Shown piece by piece: positions 31,427 through 41,449 of a stretch of DNA of 64,000 nucleotides. The notes under the pieces are model-generated. The model was not told where the DNA came from. It saw only the letters and a list, made by a program, of their open reading frames with translations, and did not search any database. The position numbers and the translations under genes were made by a program. Source of the stretch: [Clostridium] celerecrescens 18A (GTDB taxonomy: Bacteria; Bacillota; Clostridia; Lachnospirales; Lachnospiraceae); NCBI RefSeq assembly GCF_002797975.1, contig NZ_PGET01000001.1:5134001-5198000 (forward strand). The letters are read 5' to 3'. Position 1 is the first letter of the stretch; each line of letters opens with the position of its first letter.

Positions 31427-33751
31427 ATGGCAGATAATCCAATGATGGAAAAGAATAATTTGGCGGCTTTGGAAAAAGAACGTCCGGAAAAGCGGAAGGT
31501 GGATGTGGATCTGGAAGCTCCGGCTGATTTTACCAGCCCGGACGTACTTTATGAAGAGCTGGTCCGCAGTATAAGGAGATATCACCCTTCCGATGATATC
31601 ACCATGATAGAAAAGGCATATCATATTGCGGATAATGCGCATAAGGACCAAAGGCGCAAATCGGGTGAACCGTATATCATTCACCCTCTTTGTGTTGCCA
31701 TTATTCTGGCCGATTTAGAGATGGATAAAGAGACCATTGCCGCCGGGATCCTTCATGATGTGGTCGAAGACACGATCATGTCCTTAGATGAGCTGAAGGC
31801 GGAATTCGGGGAAGAGGTAGCCCTTTTAGTGGACGGCGTTACCAAGCTGACCCAGATATCCTGGTCCATGGATAAGATGGAGATTCAGGCTGAAAACTTA
31901 AGAAAGATGTTTTTAGCCATGGCAAAGGATATCCGCGTCATTATCATCAAGTTGGCGGACCGCCTTCACAACATGCGGACGCTGCAGTACATGAAACCGG
32001 AAAAACAGAAGGAAAAGGCAAAGGAGACCATGGAAATCTATGCTCCCATTGCCCACCGCCTTGGTATTTCCAAGATAAAGATCGAGCTTGACGATCTGTC
32101 CTTAAGATATCTGCAGCCGGAAATATATTACGAGCTGGCGGAGAAAATATCTTTAAAAAAGGATGCCAGGGAAACCTTTGTAAAGAGCATTGTAGATGAG
32201 GTGCAGGAACATTTACGGACCGGCGGGATCGAAGCCAGGGTAGATGGCCGCGTGAAGCATTTTTTCAGCATCTATAAAAAGATGGTGAATCAGAATAAGA
32301 CTCTGGATCAGATTTATGACCTGTTTGCGGTTCGTATTATCGTCGACAGCGTAAAGGACTGCTACGCCGCCCTTGGGGTGATTCATGAGATGTATAAGCC
32401 CATTCCCGGCCGTTTCAAAGATTATATTGCAATGCCGAAACCCAACATGTACCAGTCTCTTCATACCACTCTGATCGGAAACAATGGGCAGCCCTTTGAG
32501 ATCCAGATCCGTACTTACGATATGCACCGTACCGCAGAATACGGTATTGCCGCTCACTGGAAGTATAAGGAGAGCGGAAGCGGACAGGTGGCGGCAGGCA
32601 AAGAGGAAGAGAAGTTAAGCTGGCTGCGTCAGATTCTGGAATGGCAGAAGGACATGTCCGATAACAAGGAATTCTTAAATATGGTAAAGGGAGATCTGGA
32701 TTTATTCTCCGACAGTGTTTACTGCTTTACCCCTTCCGGGGATGTGAAGAATCTTCCTGCTGGCTCCACACCCATTGATTTTGCATACTCCATACACAGT
32801 GCGGTAGGCAATAAGATGGTGGGATCCAGGGTCAACGGAAAACTGGTGAACATTGATTACGTAATTGAGAACGGCGACCAGGTGGAGATCATCACTTCCC
32901 AGAACAGCCGGGGCCCCAGCCGGGACTGGCTGAATATAGTGAAAAGCACCCAGGCCAAGAACAAGATCAACCAATGGTTTAAAACAGAACTGAAAGAAGA
33001 TAACATCCTTCGCGGCAAGGAGATGGTGGACCGCTACTGCAAGACAAAGGGAATCAATTATTCTGAGATCAGCAAGCCGGAATACCAGGAAAAGGTCATG
33101 AAGCGTTATGCGTTCCGTGATTGGGAGTCAGTTCTTGCATCCATCGGACATGGGGGCCTGAAAGAGGGCCAGGTCATCAATAAGATGGTGGATGAACGGA
33201 ATAAGAAGCTTAAGAAAGATGTTACGGACAACAGCATTTTAAATGACATAGAGGATATGAGCAACAGGCTGCCAGTCAAGAGACGCTCGGGCAGCGGAAT
33301 CGTTGTAAAGGGAATCCACGACCTTGCAGTCCGCTTTTCCAAATGCTGCAGCCCGGTGCCGGGAGATGAGATCGTAGGCTTTGTAACCCGCGGACGGGGA
33401 ATTTCTATCCACAGGACTGACTGCGTCAACGTCTTAAACCTGCCTGAGGATGAGCGGAATCGTCTGATTGATGCGGAATGGCAGGAATCGGAGGGTGATG
33501 ACACCAAGGAACGGTATTCCTCGGAAATCAAGATATTTGCCAATAACCGGATCGGCATGTTTGTCGACATATCCAAGGTGTTTACAGAGAGGCAGATCGA
33601 CATCACCTCCATGAACTCCAGAACCAACAAGCAGGGCAAGGCGACCATTACCATGACCTTTGACATTCATGGTGTGGAAGAACTGGGGAAGCTGGTTGAT
33701 AAGCTGAGACAAATCGAAGGAGTCATAGACATTGAGAGGACTGCGGGATAA
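31427..33751 (+). CDS. relA: Bifunctional (p)ppGpp synthetase/hydrolase
   Basis: A 774-residue Rel protein of the Gram-positive type that makes and breaks the alarmone (p)ppGpp. Domains: HD hydrolase with HDVVEDT (H110–D111) at about 65–170; synthetase around 250–360 (RIIVDSVKDCYAALG, MPKPNMYQSLHTT); TGS at about 415–475 (VYCFTPSGDVKNLP); a helical/zinc-finger part with FSKCCSPVPGD; and a C-terminal ACT domain. Both catalytic centres look complete. MBL, hemZ, hisS and aspS follow in the order typical for Lachnospiraceae. Confidence 0.95.
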   Translation: MADNPMMEKNNLAALEKERPEKRKVDVDLEAPADFTSPDVLYEELVRSIRRYHPSDDITMIEKAYHIADNAHKDQRRKSGEPYIIHPLCVAIILADLEMDKETIAAGILHDVVEDTIMSLDELKAEFGEEVALLVDGVTKLTQISWSMDKMEIQAENLRKMFLAMAKDIRVIIIKLADRLHNMRTLQYMKPEKQKEKAKETMEIYAPIAHRLGISKIKIELDDLSLRYLQPEIYYELAEKISLKKDARETFVKSIVDEVQEHLRTGGIEARVDGRVKHFFSIYKKMVNQNKTLDQIYDLFAVRIIVDSVKDCYAALGVIHEMYKPIPGRFKDYIAMPKPNMYQSLHTTLIGNNGQPFEIQIRTYDMHRTAEYGIAAHWKYKESGSGQVAAGKEEEKLSWLRQILEWQKDMSDNKEFLNMVKGDLDLFSDSVYCFTPSGDVKNLPAGSTPIDFAYSIHSAVGNKMVGSRVNGKLVNIDYVIENGDQVEIITSQNSRGPSRDWLNIVKSTQAKNKINQWFKTELKEDNILRGKEMVDRYCKTKGINYSEISKPEYQEKVMKRYAFRDWESVLASIGHGGLKEGQVINKMVDERNKKLKKDVTDNSILNDIEDMSNRLPVKRRSGSGIVVKGIHDLAVRFSKCCSPVPGDEIVGFVTRGRGISIHRTDCVNVLNLPEDERNRLIDAEWQESEGDDTKERYSSEIKIFANNRIGMFVDISKVFTERQIDITSMNSRTNKQGKATITMTFDIHGVEELGKLVDKLRQIEGVIDIERTAG

Positions 33752-33878
33752 CGCAGTTTTCTCTTTTTGCGCGAAGTAAACCAAATGATAAAACATGGAA
33801 ATCGTGTTTTTCTTTGTTGCCTGAACCGGATTTGCATCAGGTTTACATAAAGATAATTTCAGTTAGGAGATAAAAAAC

Positions 33879-34523
33879 ATGAGTGATTTCAGAATAAAGA
33901 CCTGTCCTGTGGGCCAGCTTGGAACCAATTGCTATGTAATATACCGGGAATCCCTAAAAAAGGCGGTAATCGTGGACCCGGGCGCAGACGGGGCATATAT
34001 CCTGGACCTGTGCCGGGAGCTTTCCCTGAATCCGGAGGCGATTTTACTGACTCATGGGCATTTTGATCACATTCTGGCGGTAAAAGATATCAAAGAAGCA
34101 TTTCCTGATGTGAAAATTTTTGCCGGAAAGCAGGAAAAAGAGATGCTTGCAGAACCGTCTGTCAATTTGTCTTCCTCTTTTGGTATGGCTTATACGGTTC
34201 ATGCAGACGGATATGAGGAGGATGGAGCCATTCTATCTCTTGCAGGAATGACCTTTAAGGTTTTGTTTACCCCAGGCCATACTTCAGGTTCGGTCTGTTA
34301 TCTGATCGAGTCTGAAAACATCCTCATAAGCGGTGACACTCTCTTTTTGGAGTCTTTGGGAAGAACGGACTTTCCTACGGGAAGTCAGTCCCAGATCTTA
34401 AGCTCCATAAAGGAACGGCTTTTTGTCCTGCCTGACGATACACTTGTTTATCCGGGGCATGGGGAGGCGACCACGATTGGTCATGAGAAAGTATATAACC
34501 CGGTGGCATTATACAGAGGATAG
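33879..34523 (+). CDS. MBL-fold metallohydrolase, glyoxalase II-like
   Basis: A 214-residue metallo-β-lactamase-fold hydrolase with the di-metal motif THGHFDH (residues 58–64), the third histidine in FTPGHTSGS, the bridging aspartate in SGDTLF and the late histidine in YPGHGEAT. Relatives are hydroxyacylglutathione hydrolases and other thioesterases. The substrate is unknown; its constant place between relA and hemZ in related genomes suggests a housekeeping role. Confidence 0.85.
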   Translation: MSDFRIKTCPVGQLGTNCYVIYRESLKKAVIVDPGADGAYILDLCRELSLNPEAILLTHGHFDHILAVKDIKEAFPDVKIFAGKQEKEMLAEPSVNLSSSFGMAYTVHADGYEEDGAILSLAGMTFKVLFTPGHTSGSVCYLIESENILISGDTLFLESLGRTDFPTGSQSQILSSIKERLFVLPDDTLVYPGHGEATTIGHEKVYNPVALYRG

Positions 34524-34596
34524 AAGCATTAAGAGTATAGCACCCTGCGGGTATCCCGATATACCCCAAAAGCATGGGAGCAGATGAGGAAGATAC

Positions 34597-36051
34597 ATGA
34601 TAGGATTAATATTAGATGACCAGTCCTTTGAGCAGGATATCAGAGAGCTTTTGATGGCATTTTATCCGGGAGAGGGCTTTGTCCACAAAGAAAGCCGGTC
34701 AGAGGCCTACCGTCTTCTTGTCCGGGGCAGGACAGGGGAAGCTGATTATGAGCTGGCGATCCAGGATGTTGAGAAGGACATTGTAAGTTCTTCATCCACT
34801 GAAGTGGATTTTACTGACCGCTTCGAAACCAAGAACCGGATCAAACGGATGCTTTACGGCATGGTTCATGAGCTTACGGGGATAGAACTTCCCTGGGGAA
34901 CCTTAACAGGAATCCGGCCTACCAAAATAGCCATGACAAGGCTTATGGAAGGGTATACGGATGGGGAAGTCCGCAGATACATGAAGGATACCTATTTAAC
35001 CAGTGACGGAAAAGTGGATTTAAGCCTGGAGATTGCCAGGCGGGAGATGGAACTCATTTCTGCCATTGATTACAGCCACGGCTACAGCTTGTATATAGGT
35101 ATTCCCTTCTGCCCTACTACCTGCCTTTACTGCTCCTTTACTTCCTTCCCTATTGGACAATGGGAAAAGCGCATGGAAGAGTATCTGGAAGCTTTATTTA
35201 AGGAAATGGATTATACAGCAAGGAAAATGGCAGGGAGGACCCTGGATACTGTTTATATCGGCGGTGGTACGCCTACTTCCCTTTCCGCCCTTCATCTGGA
35301 TAAGCTGATCAGCAGGCTGAAAGCAACCTTTGATTTTACCGGGGTAAAGGAATTTACCGTTGAGGCCGGACGCCCGGACAGTATTACCATAGAAAAGCTT
35401 CAGGTTCTAAAAAGCCGCGGAGTGACCCGTATATCCATTAATCCTCAGACCATGAAACAGGAAACTCTGGATATCATCGGCCGGCGCCATACCGTAGACA
35501 TGGTAAAGGACCGGTATTCCATGGCAAGGTCTTTGGGCTTTGACAATATCAACATGGATTTAATCATCGGCCTGCCGGAAGAGGATATGGAAGATGTGAC
35601 CCGAACCATGGAGGAAATAAAGGCTCTTGGGCCAGATGGCATTACTGTTCATTCCCTTGCCATCAAGCGTGCGGCCCGCCTTAATATGTTTAAGGAAAAG
35701 TACGAGGATTTAAAGATCACCAATACTCAGGAAATGATCGATTTGACTGCCACCTATGCCAGAAGCATGGGGCAGGAGCCCTATTACCTTTACCGTCAGA
35801 AAAACATGGCCGGAAACTTTGAAAACGTTGGCTATTCTCTTCCAGGCAAAGCCTGCATCTATAATATTTTAATTATGGAAGAAAAGCAGACCATTATAGC
35901 CTGCGGGGCAGGAACCACCACAAAGGTGATATTCCCATCAGAAAACCGTCTGGAGCGTGTGGAAAATGTCAAGGATGTGGAACAGTATATTGCAAGAATC
36001 GACGAAATGCTGGAAAGAAAAGAAAAAATGCTTGCAAAATTGGAAATGTAA
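34597..36051 (+). CDS. hemZ: HemZ-type radical SAM coproporphyrinogen dehydrogenase-like protein
   Basis: A 484-residue radical SAM enzyme. The cluster-binding cysteines are C172, C176 and C179 in GIPFCPTTCLYCSF; the downstream YIGGGTPTSL and RISINPQT match the HemN/HemZ family. An N-terminal region of about 160 residues, with the motif WGTLTGIRPTK, is characteristic of clostridial HemZ. The annotated reaction is anaerobic oxidative decarboxylation of coproporphyrinogen III, though haem synthesis genes are not seen here and the true reaction in such anaerobes is uncertain. Confidence 0.87.
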   Translation: MIGLILDDQSFEQDIRELLMAFYPGEGFVHKESRSEAYRLLVRGRTGEADYELAIQDVEKDIVSSSSTEVDFTDRFETKNRIKRMLYGMVHELTGIELPWGTLTGIRPTKIAMTRLMEGYTDGEVRRYMKDTYLTSDGKVDLSLEIARREMELISAIDYSHGYSLYIGIPFCPTTCLYCSFTSFPIGQWEKRMEEYLEALFKEMDYTARKMAGRTLDTVYIGGGTPTSLSALHLDKLISRLKATFDFTGVKEFTVEAGRPDSITIEKLQVLKSRGVTRISINPQTMKQETLDIIGRRHTVDMVKDRYSMARSLGFDNINMDLIIGLPEEDMEDVTRTMEEIKALGPDGITVHSLAIKRAARLNMFKEKYEDLKITNTQEMIDLTATYARSMGQEPYYLYRQKNMAGNFENVGYSLPGKACIYNILIMEEKQTIIACGAGTTTKVIFPSENRLERVENVKDVEQYIARIDEMLERKEKMLAKLEM

Positions 36052-36178
36052 TTTACAATAGAGGCATGATTTCATAATAACTACCTATGCTTTCGGGGCA
36101 TAGAGGCATACCCGAAGGGTGTTTCCTATATATTGTCGGGAATTTCCCTATAAAATAAGAAAAAACGGAGTGAACGAA

Positions 36179-37438
36179 ATGGCATTGAAAAAGAAACCGG
36201 TTACCGGAATGAAGGATATTCTTCCCGCCGAGATGCAGGTACGGGAATATGTGATGAACCAGATACGTGAAACCTATGGTGGCTTCGGCTTTCATTCCAT
36301 CGAGACTCCCTGTGTGGAGCATATCGAGAACCTGACCAGCAAACAGGGCGGAGATAATGAAAAGCTGATTTTCAAGATCATGAAGCGGGGAGAAAAATTA
36401 AATGTGGAGACAGCACAGGCGGAAAATGATCTGGTTGACAGCGGCCTCCGGTATGACCTGACCGTTCCCTTGTCCAGATATTATTCTAATAATGCTGCAT
36501 CCCTGACCGCTCCCTTTAAATCTCTTCAGATGGGAAGCGTGTGGAGGGCGGACCGTCCCCAGAAAGGGCGGTTCAGACAGTTCGTCCAGTGTGACATCGA
36601 CATACTGGGGGATTCCACCAGGCTTGCAGAGATTGAGCTGATTCTGGCTACCACCACATTGCTTGGAAAGATTGGCTTTAAGGGGTATACCGTAAGGATC
36701 AATGACCGGAATATCTTAAAGGGAATGGCTGCTTTCTGCGGTTTTCCGGAAGAAGCCTATGACCAGGTGTTCATCATTCTTGATAAGATGGACAAGATCG
36801 GTATGGATGGTGTGGCAAGAGAACTGGCGGAAGCAGGTTATGATGAAGAAAAAATTAAAAAATATTTATCCCTTTTTGAGTCGGTGACACCGGATGCTGC
36901 CGGAGTGCGCAGCCTGGGCAGCGTCTTAAAAGATGCGATGGATCAGGAACAGGCGGAGAACCTGGCGGCTATCATTGACAGTGTGAGCCAGATTACCACC
37001 AGCCAGTTTCACATCGTGTTTGACCCTACCCTCGTGAGAGGGATGTCTTATTACACCGGAACCATTTTTGAAATCCAGGTGGACGGTTTTCCTGGTTCCG
37101 TAGGTGGCGGCGGCCGCTACGATAAGATGATCGGGAAATTCACTGGCATGGATACGCCTGCCTGTGGTTTTTCCATTGGATTTGAACGGATCATCACTAT
37201 CCTGATGGATGAGGGCTTCACGGTTCCCGGAAAGGAAGACAAGGTGGCCTTTCTGATTGAAAAGGGTGTAAGTGATGATGTGATGAATGGGGCCATCAAA
37301 GAGGCGATGGAAGAACGGGCCAAGGGTGTGACTGTTCTGGTTTCCCAAATGAATAAAAATAAAAAGTTCCAGAAAGAAGGCCTTGAGAAGGAAGGTTATA
37401 CACTGTTTAAGGAATTCTATAAGGATGCACTTAAGTAA
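36179..37438 (+). CDS. hisS: Histidyl-tRNA synthetase
   Basis: A class II aminoacyl-tRNA synthetase of 419 residues. It opens with PVTGMKDILP, has motif 2 around SVWRADRPQKGRFRQF, the histidine-binding RGMSYYTGTIFE and motif 3 CGFSIGFERI. The ATG at 36179 has GGAGTGA ahead of it; the in-frame start 60 bases upstream is not supported by a ribosome site. I found no T-box specifier in the 128-base leader. aspS follows after 68 bases, the usual hisS–aspS pair. Confidence 0.95.
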   Translation: MALKKKPVTGMKDILPAEMQVREYVMNQIRETYGGFGFHSIETPCVEHIENLTSKQGGDNEKLIFKIMKRGEKLNVETAQAENDLVDSGLRYDLTVPLSRYYSNNAASLTAPFKSLQMGSVWRADRPQKGRFRQFVQCDIDILGDSTRLAEIELILATTTLLGKIGFKGYTVRINDRNILKGMAAFCGFPEEAYDQVFIILDKMDKIGMDGVARELAEAGYDEEKIKKYLSLFESVTPDAAGVRSLGSVLKDAMDQEQAENLAAIIDSVSQITTSQFHIVFDPTLVRGMSYYTGTIFEIQVDGFPGSVGGGGRYDKMIGKFTGMDTPACGFSIGFERIITILMDEGFTVPGKEDKVAFLIEKGVSDDVMNGAIKEAMEERAKGVTVLVSQMNKNKKFQKEGLEKEGYTLFKEFYKDALK

Positions 37439-37506
37439 ATTTATCAGGAGGAACGCCCCAAGGGCATACAGATATGCCAAAAAACATGGGCAGGAAAGAG
37501 GATATT

Positions 37507-39297
37507 ATGGCAGAGTCAATGTTAGGCTTAAAAAGAACACATAGATGCACAGAGGTTACAACAGCCAATGTGGGCAGCGAAGTAACGGTTATGGGCTGGG
37601 TCCAGAAAAGCAGAAATAAGGGAGGAATCATTTTTGTTGATTTAAGAGACCGTTCCGGAATTCTGCAGATCATTTTTGAAGAAAGCGATTGTGGAGCTGA
37701 AAGCTTTGCAAAGGCAGAAAAATTAAGAAGTGAATTTGTTATCGCAGTAACCGGCGAAGTGGAAACAAGGGCAGGAGGAGTGAATGAGAACCTGGCCACA
37801 GGAGCCATTGAAGTGCGGGCAAAGGGCTTAAGGATCTTATCCGAATCTGAGACACCTCCCTTCCCCATCGAAGAGAACAGCAAGACAAAGGAAGAACTGA
37901 GATTGAAATACCGTTTCCTTGACCTTAGAAGACCGGATATCCAGAAGAACATCAGGGTGAGAAGCCAGGTTGCCACCTTAACAAGGGCATTTTTGGCGGA
38001 AGAGGGCTTTTTAGAGATTGAAACGCCGACACTGATTAAGAGCACTCCGGAAGGTGCCCGGGACTATCTGGTTCCAAGCCGTGTCCACCCAGGCTCTTTC
38101 TATGCACTTCCCCAGTCTCCCCAGCTTTTTAAGCAGCTGCTGATGTGTTCCGGTTATGACCGTTATTTCCAGCTGGCAAGATGCTATCGTGATGAGGACC
38201 TGCGTGCAGACAGACAGCCGGAATTTACCCAGATCGATATGGAGCTGTCCTTTGTGGATGTGGAGGACGTGCTGGAAGTCAATGAAAGGCTGTTAAAGAA
38301 ATTATTTAAGGAAATCACTGGATTTGATATCCACCTTCCAATTACCAGAATGACCTGGAAAGAAGCTATGGACCGCTTTGGTTCTGACAAGCCGGATATG
38401 CGTTTTGGAATGGAACTTAAAAATGTTTCCGATGTAGTCAAGGATACGGAATTTGCAGTGTTTAAGGGTGCGCTTGAAAACGGCGGTTCTGTCCGAGGGA
38501 TCAATGCCGAAGGACAGGGAGCCATGCCTCGTAAAAAAATCGATGCCCTGGTGGAATATGCAAAAGGCTTTGGCGCCAAGGGACTGGCTTATCTGGCTGT
38601 AAATGAAGACGGAACCTATAAATGCTCCTTTGCAAAATTCATGACAGAAGAAGAGCTTCATACTCTTGCAGATGCAATGGGAGCAAAGCCTGGAGATCTG
38701 CTTTTATTTGCGGCAGACCGGGATAAAGTGGTATTTGACGTATTAGGCAACTTGAGACTGGAGCTTGCAAGGCAGCTTGATCTTCTGAAAAAGGATGACT
38801 TTAAATTCTTATGGGTAACGGAATTCCCGCTGCTTGAGTATTCCGAAGAACAGGGCCGTTTTACTGCTATGCACCACCCATTTACCATGCCTATGGATGA
38901 AGACTGGGCACTTATTGACAGCAATCCTGGCGCTGTCCGTGCAAAAGCATATGACATCGTGTTAAATGGTACGGAGCTTGGAGGAGGTTCTGTCCGAATC
39001 CACCAGAGCGATATCCAGTCCAAGATGTTTGAAGTGCTGGGCTTTACAAAGGAACAGGCGGAGGATCAGTTCGGATTCCTTTTGGAGGCGTTTAAATATG
39101 GTGTTCCACCTCACGCAGGACTTGCTTACGGTCTGGACCGGGTTGTTATGCTGATGGTAGGTGCAGACAGCATCCGGGATGTAATCGCATTCCCTAAAGT
39201 TAAAGATGCCTCCTGCCTGATGACTGAGGCACCTTCATCGGTAGATCCGAAGCAGCTTGTGGAGCTGGGAATAGAAATCAGTGAAGAAAATGAATAA
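37507..39297 (+). CDS. aspS: Aspartyl-tRNA synthetase
   Basis: A 596-residue class II synthetase of the bacterial type. Order: N-terminal OB anticodon-binding domain (VTVMGWVQKSRNKGGIIFVD), motif 2 (FQLARCYRDEDLRADRQPEF), the large GAD insertion domain about 290–420, and motif 3 with GLAYGLDRVVMLM. Since GatCAB usage cannot be seen here, it is open whether the enzyme is strictly tRNA-Asp specific. ATG at 37507 follows GAGG; an upstream in-frame ATG at 37474 lacks support. A strong terminator follows. Confidence 0.95.
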   Translation: MAESMLGLKRTHRCTEVTTANVGSEVTVMGWVQKSRNKGGIIFVDLRDRSGILQIIFEESDCGAESFAKAEKLRSEFVIAVTGEVETRAGGVNENLATGAIEVRAKGLRILSESETPPFPIEENSKTKEELRLKYRFLDLRRPDIQKNIRVRSQVATLTRAFLAEEGFLEIETPTLIKSTPEGARDYLVPSRVHPGSFYALPQSPQLFKQLLMCSGYDRYFQLARCYRDEDLRADRQPEFTQIDMELSFVDVEDVLEVNERLLKKLFKEITGFDIHLPITRMTWKEAMDRFGSDKPDMRFGMELKNVSDVVKDTEFAVFKGALENGGSVRGINAEGQGAMPRKKIDALVEYAKGFGAKGLAYLAVNEDGTYKCSFAKFMTEEELHTLADAMGAKPGDLLLFAADRDKVVFDVLGNLRLELARQLDLLKKDDFKFLWVTEFPLLEYSEEQGRFTAMHHPFTMPMDEDWALIDSNPGAVRAKAYDIVLNGTELGGGSVRIHQSDIQSKMFEVLGFTKEQAEDQFGFLLEAFKYGVPPHAGLAYGLDRVVMLMVGADSIRDVIAFPKVKDASCLMTEAPSSVDPKQLVELGIEISEENE

Positions 39298-39307
39298 TTG
39301 ATTGATG

Positions 39308-39361
39308 AGGGATGCTCTTCTGCTAAAAGTGTCAGCTTTTGGCGGATGGGGCATCCCTTTT
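39308..39361 (+). terminator. Branched terminator after aspS
   Basis: Outer stem GGGATGC with GCATCCC followed by TTTT; an inner stem CTAAAAG with CTTTTGG sits in the loop. It ends the hisS–aspS transcript. Confidence 0.8.
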
Positions 39362-39501
39362 CTATGTTTATAATTCTCATGTCTAAAAGAAACCTGAGAA
39401 ATAGAAGAAATAATTTTAAAATATGGAAATATAATATACTATTTTTACATTTATCTGATATAATAGAGGAAAACGTACTTTTCAAAAGGAGGGTTTCAAC
39501 A

Positions 39502-41331
39502 ATGAAAGGAAGTAAGACAAGAAGGTTTCTGTCACTATGGCTGGCTTTACTCATGGTCCTGTCCCTGACGACAGGCATATCCTTTTCTTCTCTGGCGGCA
39601 GACCGGGATATCGTGGTTCTCTATACCAATGATGTCCACTGCGGGGTTGATGAAAACATAGGATATGCGGGACTTGCTCTCTATAAGAAAGAGATGCAGG
39701 CCCAGACTCCATATGTGACGCTGATTGACGCTGGAGATGCCATTCAGGGCGCACCCATTGGGACATTGTCAGACGGAGGTTATCTGATCGACATTATGAA
39801 TAAGGTCGGTTATGACTTTGCGGTGCCGGGCAACCATGAGTTCGATTATGGGATGCCCCGTTTTCTGGAATTGGCAGGAAAGTTAAGCTGCGGTTACTAT
39901 TCAAGCAATTTTATGGATTTAAGGACTGGCTCCGCGGTATTTGCTCCCTATAAGATCTTTACATATGGGGATACTAAGGTCGCGTTTGTAGGTGCAACTA
40001 CCCCGGAAAGCTTTACGAAATCCACACCAGCTTATTTCCAGGATGGAAATGGAAATTATATTTACGGTTTTTGTGAAGATGAAAATGGACAAAAACTTTA
40101 TGACCAGATCCAGTCATCTGTAAACAGTGCAAAAGCAGAGGGAGCTAATTATGTAATTTTGGTAGGCCATTTGGGCGAAAACGGGACAACAGACCGTTGG
40201 ACCTCTGATAACGTGATCAAGAATACTACGGGCATTAATGTATTAATCGACGGCCATTCCCATGAGGAATATGGAAAGTACGTAAAGAATAAGGATGGCC
40301 AGGATGTGCTTCTTACCCAGACAGGTACAAAGTTAAAGAATTTCGGAAAGCTGACACTGCATACGGATGGAACCATTTCAAACGAACTGGTTTCCCAGGT
40401 TCCGGCAGGAGCGGGCACCAGCGCCTATACCGTAAAAAATGGGGATTCCTTAAGCCGGATCGCTAAGAGAGAATTAGGCTCCTATAACCGTTGGAATGAA
40501 ATCTATGAAGCAAATAGAGATAAAATCAAGGATCCTAATGTCCTGACTGTAGGAGTACAGTTGGTGATTCCCGGAAAAAGCGCTATCACAGCTGACGGAA
40601 AGGCCATTGACTATGATACAGACAAATTCATTAAGGTGATTCAGGCTCAGTATAATGAGACACTGAAGACTGTGATCGGACATACGGATGTTGAACTTAC
40701 GGTGAATGACCCGGCAACCGGAAAACGTGCGGTCAGAAGCGCAGAGACAAACCTTGGCGATCTGTCTGCGGACGCATACCGCTATGTGCTTGGAGCAGAA
40801 ATCGGCCTTTCAAATGGCGGCGGCGTCAGAGCCAACATTAAGGCCGGCAATATCACCTACAATGATACCCTTACCGTGTTCCCATTCGGCAATATGGGAT
40901 GTGTTGTAGAGGTAACTGGCCAGCAGATCAAGGATGCCCTGGAAATGGCATCCCGGAACTGCCCAAAGGAGAATGGTGGTTTCCTTCATGTATCAGGTCT
41001 TACCTATACAATCGATACTTCCAAGGCCTCCAATGTTCAGGTAGATGAAAAAGATAATTTTATAAAAGTAAACGGAGCATACCGGGTATCCGATATTATG
41101 GTAGGCGGCGCTGCTCTTGATGTGAACAAGACTTATACCGTAGCCGCTCATAACTACATGTTAAAGTCTTCCGGTGATGGCATGACCATGTTTAAAGGAA
41201 GCAAGATAATCAGGGATGATGTCATGACTGATGTAGATTTACTTTCCACTTATATCCGCAGCAATTTAGGCGGCAATGTAGGTGCTGATTATGCAAATCC
41301 TGCAGGTCAGGGCAGAATTACCATTAAATAA
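39502..41331 (+). CDS. Secreted 5'-nucleotidase/metallophosphoesterase with an internal LysM domain
   Basis: A 609-residue exported protein. A signal peptide (MKGSKTRRF…SLAA, about 34 residues) is followed by a calcineurin-like phosphatase domain (NDVHCG, DAGDAIQG, GNHEFDYG, GHSHEEYG), then a LysM domain at roughly residues 310–360 (YTVKNGDSLSRIAKRELG to LVIPGK), then the 5'-nucleotidase C-terminal domain with NLGDLSADAYRY and SNGGGVRA. UshA/YfkN-type enzymes release nucleosides and phosphate outside the cell. A LysM placed between the two catalytic halves is unusual and would hold the enzyme on peptidoglycan. ATG at 39502 follows AAAGGAGGG. Confidence 0.88.
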   Translation: MKGSKTRRFLSLWLALLMVLSLTTGISFSSLAADRDIVVLYTNDVHCGVDENIGYAGLALYKKEMQAQTPYVTLIDAGDAIQGAPIGTLSDGGYLIDIMNKVGYDFAVPGNHEFDYGMPRFLELAGKLSCGYYSSNFMDLRTGSAVFAPYKIFTYGDTKVAFVGATTPESFTKSTPAYFQDGNGNYIYGFCEDENGQKLYDQIQSSVNSAKAEGANYVILVGHLGENGTTDRWTSDNVIKNTTGINVLIDGHSHEEYGKYVKNKDGQDVLLTQTGTKLKNFGKLTLHTDGTISNELVSQVPAGAGTSAYTVKNGDSLSRIAKRELGSYNRWNEIYEANRDKIKDPNVLTVGVQLVIPGKSAITADGKAIDYDTDKFIKVIQAQYNETLKTVIGHTDVELTVNDPATGKRAVRSAETNLGDLSADAYRYVLGAEIGLSNGGGVRANIKAGNITYNDTLTVFPFGNMGCVVEVTGQQIKDALEMASRNCPKENGGFLHVSGLTYTIDTSKASNVQVDEKDNFIKVNGAYRVSDIMVGGAALDVNKTYTVAAHNYMLKSSGDGMTMFKGSKIIRDDVMTDVDLLSTYIRSNLGGNVGADYANPAGQGRITIK

Positions 41332-41342
41332 AATGAAAAGCA

Positions 41343-41373
41343 GCCTGCCCCGGTAAGATGGGGGCAGGCTTTT
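41343..41373 (+). terminator. Terminator after the 5'-nucleotidase gene
   Basis: GCCTGCCCC pairs with GGGGCAGGC and is followed by TTTT. Confidence 0.88.
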
Positions 41374-41449
41374 CCATTGCTTCTTTTCACAGGAAATGAT
41401 ACACTTAAAGTCAGAAACAATTACAGATAAAGATTAGGAGATTGATATT

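Noticed and set aside
36052..36178. Possible T-box riboswitch before hisS
   Set aside because: There is a small hairpin but no T-box core sequence and the leader is too short.
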